Shown here piece after piece: positions 1-4,670 of a DNA stretch of 6,093 bases. Source of the stretch: Microcaldota archaeon (GTDB taxonomy: Archaea; Micrarchaeota; Micrarchaeia; Micrarchaeales; CABMGC01); NCBI GenBank assembly GCA_021835105.1, contig JAKBQS010000050.1, positions 1 through 6,093 on the forward strand, written 5' to 3'. Under the pieces are notes generated by a model. It was not told the origin of the DNA. It worked only from the letters and a program-made list of their open reading frames with translations, and did no database searches. Position numbers and translations under genes: made by a program. Position 1 is the stretch's first letter; the number at the start of each line of letters is the position of its first letter.

Positions 1-17
1 TAGGAATTTTTATTGAT

Positions 18-92
18 GGGCATGTGGTGTAACTTGGACAGCATGGCAGCTTCCGGAGCTGTTGGTTGCGGGTTCAAATCCCGCCATGCCCG
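18..92 (+). tRNA. tRNA-Arg (anticodon CCG)
   Basis: A complete cloverleaf can be folded by hand. The acceptor stem is gggcatg (18-24) with catgccc (85-91). The D stem gtgt (27-30) pairs with gcat (41-44) using two G-U pairs. The anticodon stem gcagc (46-50) pairs with gctgt (58-62), and the T stem gcggg (68-72) pairs with cccgc (80-84). The T loop is ttcaaat and the D loop carries the GG pair at 36-37. The seven-base anticodon loop is ttccgga, so the anticodon is CCG (53-55), which reads the Arg codon CGG. C35, a known Arg identity base, is present. The discriminator is G92. CCA is not encoded (the next bases are cct), and there is no intron. The promoter lies mostly left of the window. Confidence 0.95.
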
Positions 93-96
93 CCTA

Positions 97-1020
97 TTAA
101 CTAAGATCCCCTATTTGCCGCGCGAGTCTCTCGAGCCGTTTGGTTCTCTTGTGAAAAGATGGATGAGCGCTCTCTATTATTTCCAATGCCTTGCTTATTC
201 CCATTACTAGTAATTTGATCCATTTCTTTTCTTTGGATAGTAGTTCGTTTATTTGTTCTTCTTCGAGTTTCCCTAATTTATTTAAGGCAGATATCATAGA
301 ACGTGGCCCAACAACAAGGGCTGCCTCTCTATCTGCTCGCAATTCCCTCCTTCTGTTAAGAGCGTTTGATAGATATTCAGGGATTAAACTGACTCCAGAT
401 TCCAATGCCATTATTGCCTTAAGTCCGATGCCGATTGCGCCTACTATAAGTATATCCTTTAATATATCATTTGTAAAGTAATGCGCAATGCTTGAAAAGT
501 GGGTTTCCAGATATCCATTAATTGCGATTGCAGTGGCATTAACTTTACTTGACAAATAAAATAAATCTGCACTAATTATGCCAGTAGTTCCTAAGTATCG
601 TGCGCTTCGATCAAATTTGCCTAATTTAAAATTTAAGTACTCCTTACGTTCCATGTCATTATGCTTCAAATGCGAAACTTCATGAGAAATTATTGCCCTT
701 AACTCTTCTGGAGTAAATTCTAGTATTAGATTTTTGCCAATCTCAATGCCACGCATTTTTTTGCCTTCTTTTTCACATATGAATGCTGAAGCCGAGTAAG
801 AATCATTTTTAGCAGATATTATAATTATCTCTGGCTCTGTGGTATTAAGCGCAACACTGGCTTCCTTAACATATTTCGATAAGCGCCTGAAAATAGGCTT
901 TATAGCTTCGTCAATCGAATTGTGTGACGCGCTTATGTCAGATTTGTTGCTTGCTTCTGAAGCATTTCTCTCAGTAGCCATACTTGTCTGTATTCTTTTA
1001 TGGCTTGATTTAAATGCCAT
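97..1020 (-). CDS. M48-family (HtpX/Ste24-like) zinc metallopeptidase
   Basis: This is probably a membrane-associated zinc endopeptidase of family M48, which degrades damaged or membrane proteins in known members. Numbered from the ATG at 1020 (307 aa), the zinc motif HEVSH is at residues 113-117, preceded by the typical EELRAIIS. A second M48 motif, RRELRAD (224-230), supplies the presumed third ligand E226. The C-terminal AHPSFHKR (285-292) matches the family's HP-x-x-x-x-R element. Residues about 186-206 are strongly hydrophobic and about 141-160 weakly so, as expected for the membrane hairpin after HEXXH. The two N-terminal membrane segments usual in HtpX are absent; a polar Ser/Asn/Lys-rich tail stands there instead. 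An in-frame TTG at 1038 would add six residues, but a TATA box at 1045-1052 places transcription initiation near 1021, so a leaderless ATG at 1020 fits better. The stop codon is four bases from the convergent tRNA. The gene is AT-rich compared with the right half of the window. Its substrate is unknown. Confidence 0.85.
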   Translation of the reverse strand: MAFKSSHKRIQTSMATERNASEASNKSDISASHNSIDEAIKPIFRRLSKYVKEASVALNTTEPEIIIISAKNDSYSASAFICEKEGKKMRGIEIGKNLILEFTPEELRAIISHEVSHLKHNDMERKEYLNFKLGKFDRSARYLGTTGIISADLFYLSSKVNATAIAINGYLETHFSSIAHYFTNDILKDILIVGAIGIGLKAIMALESGVSLIPEYLSNALNRRRELRADREAALVVGPRSMISALNKLGKLEEEQINELLSKEKKWIKLLVMGISKALEIIESAHPSFHKRTKRLERLARQIGDLS

Positions 1021-1044
1021 ATTACTATAATTTGTCAATTCTGA

Positions 1045-1052
1045 TATATAAA
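1045..1052 (-). promoter_or_regulatory. TATA box for the M48 peptidase gene
   Basis: On the minus strand the bases read tttatata, a match to the archaeal TATA consensus. Its centre is about 28 bases upstream of the ATG at 1020, so transcription would begin at or next to the start codon and the message would be leaderless. The promoter role is inferred from sequence and spacing only. Confidence 0.55.
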
Positions 1053-1117
1053 ATGGTAGTAGTTAATCCATAGGCTTTGTCCCTAAATGAGGCTGATAAA
1101 TAAAGCAAATTTCTTAT

Positions 1118-1359
1118 ATGGATTTTGGCAATCCAGTGACAGATATCTGTATCTACTGTAGGTCAAAAACTATAGTAAAGTTTGGGAAAAGTAAGACAAA
1201 ACAACGTGATAGTGTTCAGCGGTTTCTTCGCAAATAATGCAACAAAACGTTCTACAGAGATTATGGTTTCAAGTAGAAGCATACCCTAAAGAAAAGATAG
1301 TAGAAACCATCGAATTGCTAAATTCTAAAATCAAACAAATAAGTTGGAATAATTGGTAA
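1118..1359 (+). pseudogene. Decayed zinc-ribbon transposase N-terminus (insertion-sequence relic)
   Basis: Within the 1021-1378 stretch, which has no intact gene, plus-strand translation from the ATG at 1118 gives a short zinc-ribbon-like region. It has CIYC (1148-1159), then IVKFGKSKTKQR, then RFLRK-stop-CNKTF (1220-1252). Many DDE transposases begin with the pattern C-x-x-C, about 18-22 residues, C-x-x-C-x-x-x-F. Here the third Cys position reads Arg (cgc, one transition from tgc) and is followed by K and TAA (1235-1237). A second stop, TAG, is at 1274. The frame must then shift at about 1283-1285 to continue as PKEKIVETIELLNSKIKQ and end at TAA 1357-1359. I infer an eroded 5' fragment of a transposase gene; the catalytic domain is missing. 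The family cannot be assigned, and no terminal inverted repeats were identified. Confidence 0.45.
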
Positions 1360-1361
1360 AA

Positions 1362-1369
1362 CTTATATA
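1362..1369 (+). promoter_or_regulatory. TATA-like box upstream of the 140-aa ORF
   Basis: The bases cttatata resemble an archaeal TATA box. Archaeal initiation usually lies about 26-30 bases after the centre of the box, which gives about 1392-1396. That is downstream of the first ATG (1379) and just before a second in-frame ATG (1400). The box may therefore mark the later start, or it may not be the true promoter. Confidence 0.35.
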
Positions 1370-1378
1370 GGTAATTAA

Positions 1379-1801
1379 ATGTGTGTGTATTGTGGTAAAA
1401 TGCCGGCAATGGGTCCTTATGTACAAAGAGCTAACAGCATTCGTAGTATAAATGAAAGCGTAAAGAGTTTGAGGGAGACGGCGAAGCGTGCAAGTACGAT
1501 TAATGATCCGGTAAAGAAGGGAGAAGCGTATGAAGGCATAGCTAAAGTGCTTTCGGAATATGCGAATAGGTTCTCTTTTATGAAAGAGCTGCCCACTCCA
1601 CTTACCGGATATGTAGATGTACAGAAAATGCGTGAAGCTAGCACAGCATATGCTGCTAAAGCTGCATATGAGTTTAAGAAGGCAGGTCTTAATCAGAGAG
1701 CTATGGATAACCTAAGACAGTTAGATATGGGCGTAATTCTAAAGGCTCTAAATCCATATGCAAAACTAGATAACCTTACAAGAGAGGTAAGGAGATCCTG
1801 A
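1379..1801 (+). CDS. Hypothetical helical protein, 140 aa
   Basis: I do not recognise this protein. It is polar, basic and predicted almost entirely helical, with helix-like blocks at about residues 16-40, 44-70, 79-102 and 104-122. The block at 79-102 is Ala-rich (EASTAYAAKAAYEFKKAG). There is no signal peptide or membrane segment, so it is probably cytoplasmic. The N-terminus MCVYCG holds a CxxC pair (C2, C5), the only cysteines. Whether these are translated depends on the start: ATG 1379 has a weak SD-like aggtaatt (1369-1376) before it, while the TATA-like box at 1362-1369 better fits ATG 1400 or 1409, which would remove the cysteines. The gene lies directly after a transposase relic and tail-to-tail with the ZIP transporter (65-base gap). 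A four-helix bundle or TPR-like adaptor is conceivable but not shown. That it is a real gene is supported by its uninterrupted length and ordinary amino-acid composition. Confidence 0.6.
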   Translation: MCVYCGKMPAMGPYVQRANSIRSINESVKSLRETAKRASTINDPVKKGEAYEGIAKVLSEYANRFSFMKELPTPLTGYVDVQKMREASTAYAAKAAYEFKKAGLNQRAMDNLRQLDMGVILKALNPYAKLDNLTREVRRS

Positions 1802-1866
1802 ATCTACAAAGAATGGCATTGCCGTACTTATGTAATATGGTAAGCAAAGCGGTCTTCCCTGTTGGC

Positions 1867-2622
1867 TTATATAAGATTCACAAGGAATCCTATGATAAAT
1901 CCTATGAATATTCCTGCGTAGGTAAGCCTTCTCTCTGGATGGCCCATGTCCCTGAACTGGTGCCTTATCATAGGAAGCACCACATAAAGGATTGCACCTA
2001 TAGCCAATCCGTCAAAGAAGATGTTGAAGTAGAGTGAACTGTAGTAAAATCCTGCGGCAGCTCCGATGACCGTGGGAAGGCTTCCTACCAGGAAGAGAAC
2101 CATCATTACGCTGAGCTTCTTGTCTCCGTGGTTTATGAAAGGTGCGGCTATGGGAAATCCCTCTGTCATGTCCTGCAGGGCGAATCCTACAAGAACTACA
2201 AGTGCTACTCCAGAAAACAGCCCCGACGCTGCTGAGATTGAGCCGAATACCAGACCCTCAGTCAGGTTCTGCAACCCTATGCCGATGGCTATCATCAGGG
2301 ACATCTTCTCCTTTGAGAGGCCTTCCCTGGAGCTGTTTTCAAAGTAGTACAGCATGAAGAATCCTATGATCAGTGCAACGGCAAAGAGTACGCTGAGATG
2401 CGGGTTGGCGGCGTAGCCATATAGCGAAGCCGATGAATAGAGGCTCTGCGAGACATCAGAGAATACATCTGCCAGAAGAAACAGGAGTATCCCTATAGCG
2501 ACGGCGTTCAGAAGCCTTGTAGACCGCGCGCTTGTCTTTTTTCTTAGTACGATCGGCAATGACAGGTATATGGAGAATCCCATTATAACTGAGAATATCA
2601 TTGTCCCTATGAAGTATCCCAT
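1867..2622 (-). CDS. ZIP-family divalent metal transporter, variant metal site
   Basis: This is an integral membrane protein of the ZIP family, which moves Zn2+, Fe2+, Mn2+ or related ions into the cytoplasm. Its length (251 aa) is normal for prokaryotic ZIPs. Hydrophobic segments lie at about residues 3-25, 37-52, 75-94, 108-130, 136-162, 171-193, 200-219 and 233-251, giving about eight helices. The two signature helices are clear: QNLTEG at 118-123 and QDMTEG at 150-155, where typical members have HNxxEG and HNxxEG/HExxH-like motifs. Both usual metal-binding histidines are thus Gln, while N119, E122, D151 and E154 remain. The GAILYVVLP stretch (209-217) is also typical of the family. The loop before the fourth helix (95-107) is short and charged rather than His-rich. 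The start ATG at 2622 sits about 19 bases after the inferred initiation site. Metal specificity cannot be read from sequence and may differ from classic zinc importers. Confidence 0.9.
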   Translation of the reverse strand: MGYFIGTMIFSVIMGFSIYLSLPIVLRKKTSARSTRLLNAVAIGILLFLLADVFSDVSQSLYSSASLYGYAANPHLSVLFAVALIIGFFMLYYFENSSREGLSKEKMSLMIAIGIGLQNLTEGLVFGSISAASGLFSGVALVVLVGFALQDMTEGFPIAAPFINHGDKKLSVMMVLFLVGSLPTVIGAAAGFYYSSLYFNIFFDGLAIGAILYVVLPMIRHQFRDMGHPERRLTYAGIFIGFIIGFLVNLI

Positions 2623-2663
2623 TTTTCCGGCCTTGCTTTTTATAATCCAGTTATGATACTTAA

Positions 2664-2673
2664 CTTATAAATA
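2664..2673 (-). promoter_or_regulatory. TATA box for the ZIP transporter gene
   Basis: The minus strand reads tatttataag. Spacing predicts initiation near 2641 and a leader of roughly 19 bases before the ATG at 2622. A second AT element (ttataaaa, about 2638-2645) is too close to the start codon to serve as the TATA box. Confidence 0.45.
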
Positions 2674-2766
2674 TGCGGGTGAGTAATATTTCCCCGCGCC
2701 ACATTCCAAGATTCAGGATTAGGATGCTTAAGCCAGTTTAGGATGTCAGCTTTTTTTCGTTTAATT

Positions 2767-2804
2767 CAGCTGCCGATAGCTGCTGATAGCAGGCATGAAT
2801 GCCT
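2767..2804. repeat. Tandem 10-mer and three adjoining small inverted repeats
   Basis: Two abutting 10-base units, tgccgatagc (2771-2780) and tgctgatagc (2781-2790), differ at one base. Overlapping them are three short hairpins in a row: cagct/agctg (2767-2771 and 2778-2782), tgct/agca (2781-2784 and 2788-2791) and aggcat/atgcct (2791-2796 and 2799-2804). The block starts 34 bases past the stop of the PGDYG-GNAT gene, so it may shape the 3' end of that transcript. No T-run follows it on the minus strand. The rest of the 2623-2837 gap holds only the ZIP promoter and a run of seven T at 2751-2757 on the plus strand. Confidence 0.4.
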
Positions 2805-2837
2805 TCCAAACCTCGTTCTGCCATGGAGCACAGAGCA

Positions 2838-3935
2838 TTAGGCACGCAGCAACCCGCTAACGCTAGCCACAGTATCAGTCTGCGTGTACAACTTGTACGC
2901 ATAGCGTGCGTTTGTCTCGCCTTCTTCGTACCACTTCGGATCCTTTGCCTTGTTGGCTCTCTCAACGTTTGCTTCTATACCGGGATAACCGCCAGGCAGC
3001 TCGGCTATTCCCATCCTCTTGTACATTCCTTCTCTCATCGGTATATTCTCTGTGCTTGTCCAATCAAGAAATCCTGCTGCGCCCTTGCTCTTAATGAAGT
3101 CTTCGAACTGCTTGAATAGCTGAGTCCCTACACCCAAATGCTGTACGCCTAATTCGATAGCGCCATTTGAATGCTTGACCTTTTCAGTGTCAGGCTTTAC
3201 GGTGAGGTCTACAACGTACCACATCCTCCTTAATGTATCTTCGCCGAACTTTGCCTTTAGATTATCTATGGCAGGCTGCACTTCCGGACTGTGGCCGTCC
3301 ATAACGCTTGCGAAACTTACGGCCATAAGGCTGCCGAGCACGTTGCCCGACTTATCCCGGGTCACAAATACCGCTCCTCCCTTGGGATCTGATAGTATAT
3401 CAAGTGCCAGCTGCCTTCCCCAGTTATATGGTATCCTTTCTTGACCCGGACCTGTGCCATAGATGGGCCAGTATGGAGAATTCTCATACGCATCCTTATA
3501 TACACGAGAAAGCCCGTTCAGAACCTTTGCGTTGCCGCTTATTCCCTGCTTATCTGTAAATGTCGATATCGATACATCAAGATTGAGTATTCTATATGTC
3601 TCCTTGAAGACCTGCCTGTCAACTATGCCAAAATCCCCTTTTCCATATTGCACAAGCCAGTCGCCAGGCTTTCCCACCAGGGGCTCATTACTCCAGGATA
3701 CGTTTACTGTGAATGCCTGATTCATCTGACGTGCAAGCACCTCCACATCCCTCCTTGAGTGCAATCCGGCAGACTTGTCTGGTGGTTCATATGTTCCCTT
3801 AAAGGCTGATGCAGGAGTGGACTTTTGCATAACGACAAGCGCATTCGGGTCAGAAAGGAGGTTCGTATTGTTGCAATCCTTAAGTTTCGGGACCTGTTTT
3901 ACCATAGTTGCCATATCATCACTCCGGATAATCAT
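2838..3935 (-). CDS. PGDYG-like domain fused to GNAT acetyltransferase
   Basis: This 365-aa soluble protein has two recognisable parts. Residues about 30-119 resemble the PGDYG domain: a KST-PASAFKG start, then GKPGDWLV (88-95), then a GDFGIVDRQVF-KETYRI end (100-116). Residues about 136-312 look like a GNAT N-acetyltransferase: GGAVFVTRD and GNVLGSLMAVSF (186-208) form the first strands, WYVVDLTVKP (239-248) the central strand, and QHLGVG (265-270) matches the acetyl-CoA pyrophosphate loop Q/R-x-x-G-x-G/A. An amphipathic helix (271-284) and a late MYKRMGI (304-310), typical of GNAT ends, follow. Transfer of an acetyl group from acetyl-CoA to an amine is therefore the expected chemistry; the substrate is unknown. 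The ATG at 3935 is chosen because agagg (3943-3947) lies seven bases upstream; ATGs at 3914 and 3905 are possible. There is no signal or membrane segment. It is flanked by ZIP (same strand, 215 bases downstream) and divergent DHFR, with no evident functional link. Confidence 0.82.
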   Translation of the reverse strand: MIIRSDDMATMVKQVPKLKDCNNTNLLSDPNALVVMQKSTPASAFKGTYEPPDKSAGLHSRRDVEVLARQMNQAFTVNVSWSNEPLVGKPGDWLVQYGKGDFGIVDRQVFKETYRILNLDVSISTFTDKQGISGNAKVLNGLSRVYKDAYENSPYWPIYGTGPGQERIPYNWGRQLALDILSDPKGGAVFVTRDKSGNVLGSLMAVSFASVMDGHSPEVQPAIDNLKAKFGEDTLRRMWYVVDLTVKPDTEKVKHSNGAIELGVQHLGVGTQLFKQFEDFIKSKGAAGFLDWTSTENIPMREGMYKRMGIAELPGGYPGIEANVERANKAKDPKWYEEGETNARYAYKLYTQTDTVASVSGLLRA

Positions 3936-3942
3936 TAGTTTG

Positions 3943-3947
3943 CCTCT
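3943..3947 (-). promoter_or_regulatory. Shine-Dalgarno site of the PGDYG-GNAT gene
   Basis: The minus strand reads agagg, complementary to the CCUC of the 16S 3' end, with seven bases before the ATG at 3935. This selects 3935 over the internal ATGs and indicates a leadered message, unlike the M48 gene. Confidence 0.45.
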
Positions 3948-4001
3948 TCTCGTTCTTTAATACCTTATGATAATGGCATAATCGTACGCCATATTAGATA
4001 G

Positions 4002-4011
4002 CTATAAATAT
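4002..4011. promoter_or_regulatory. TATA-like element in the divergent intergenic region
   Basis: The plus strand reads ctataaatat and the minus strand atatttatag. Both directions are acceptable archaeal TATA boxes. On plus, initiation would fall near 4033, giving a leader of about 56 bases to the DHFR start at 4089. On minus, initiation near 3979 would give a leader of about 44 bases to the acetyltransferase start at 3935. I see no better box for either gene, so it may serve one or both. Confidence 0.4.
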
Positions 4012-4088
4012 CATTCTTGCATCTCACAATCATCTTTTAGGCTCTGCGATATGTGCTCAAGTACCGCATCCTGTATCTGGGGGATTTT

Positions 4089-4577
4089 GTGATCTCGATT
4101 GTCGCTGCTATGACAACTAATAGGGTTATTGCGAGAGATGGGAGACTCCCGTGGCATATACCCGAGGAGACTGCACTCTATAGGAGCATAACCAAGGACG
4201 GCACTGTGATAGTGGGGAGGCGCACCTTTCAGGGCCTCTCCGATGCGGAGATGGGAAGGCACTGTATAGTCCTATCGAAGACGCTAGAGAGAGTGGACGG
4301 CGCGCGGATATGCAAGGATCTGGATAGTGCAATAGATGCAGCCATTGGGATGGGGGATGAAATATACATAATAGGAGGAGCAAGCGTCTATGCTGAAGCC
4401 ATAAAACGGGCGGACAGAATGTACATATCTTACATAAAGAAAGACTATGAAGGCGACCTGTTCTTCCCCAAGTTCAGCGATAAGGAATGGAGGGTGGAGA
4501 AGAGGGTAGAATATACCGAATTCGAGCACGTAGTATATCGCAGGATAAACCAGCCGAAAATTTCCACAGATGGATGA
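4089..4577 (+). CDS. folA: Dihydrofolate reductase
   Basis: This cytoplasmic enzyme reduces dihydrofolate to tetrahydrofolate with NADPH, feeding thymidylate, purine and one-carbon synthesis. From GTG 4089 the protein is 162 aa, close to the usual 160, and aligns almost residue for residue with E. coli FolA. Matching elements are ISIVAAM (2-8), LPW (20-22), the active-site acid E27 (Asp27 in E. coli), GRRTF (43-47, cofactor site), IIGGASVY (94-101, nucleotide-binding Gly pair) and MYISYI (111-116). The Met20 loop reads NRVIAR, with Ala15 where Gly is nearly always found. An upstream in-frame GTG at 4053 would add 12 residues before the first beta strand, which the family does not have; the ggggga run at 4079-4084 could act as a ribosome site for 4089. 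The C-terminal tail after VVYRR (149-152) is slightly long. No thymidylate synthase or folate gene is adjacent. It is convergent with the SSS permease, 93 bases away. Confidence 0.93.
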   Translation: MISIVAAMTTNRVIARDGRLPWHIPEETALYRSITKDGTVIVGRRTFQGLSDAEMGRHCIVLSKTLERVDGARICKDLDSAIDAAIGMGDEIYIIGGASVYAEAIKRADRMYISYIKKDYEGDLFFPKFSDKEWRVEKRVEYTEFEHVVYRRINQPKISTDG

Positions 4578-4670
4578 AGTATGAATTACTGCTTATTTTG
4601 TTAGCTGCAAGTCATGAAAAGATTATGTGTATATCAAAGTGCTGCAGGAGCAACGTCCGTGGACTTTCCT

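Noticed and set aside
1021..1038. TTG start at 1038 for the M48 peptidase
   Set aside because: The TATA box at 1045-1052 places initiation near 1021, so TTG 1038 would lie upstream of the message; ATG 1020 fits.
2675..2697. gcggg ... cccgc inverted repeat that resembles a tRNA T-arm or duplicated att site
   Set aside because: Only five base pairs with a 13-base spacer, and it does not match the actual tRNA-Arg T-loop or 3' end. A chance dyad is more likely.
2673..2741. 22-codon plus-strand ORF starting right after a TATA-like stretch
   Set aside because: It is very short, lacks a ribosome site, and its apparent TATA box is better explained as the ZIP promoter on the opposite strand.
2738..2965. 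75-aa minus-strand ORF overlapping the 3' end of the acetyltransferase gene
   Set aside because: It is in another frame over the coding end of a well-supported gene, has an unnatural Arg/Cys-rich composition and no recognisable domain.
4053..4088. Longer DHFR start at GTG 4053
   Set aside because: It adds 12 residues before the first beta strand, which DHFRs lack; numbering from 4089 aligns key residues with E. coli positions.
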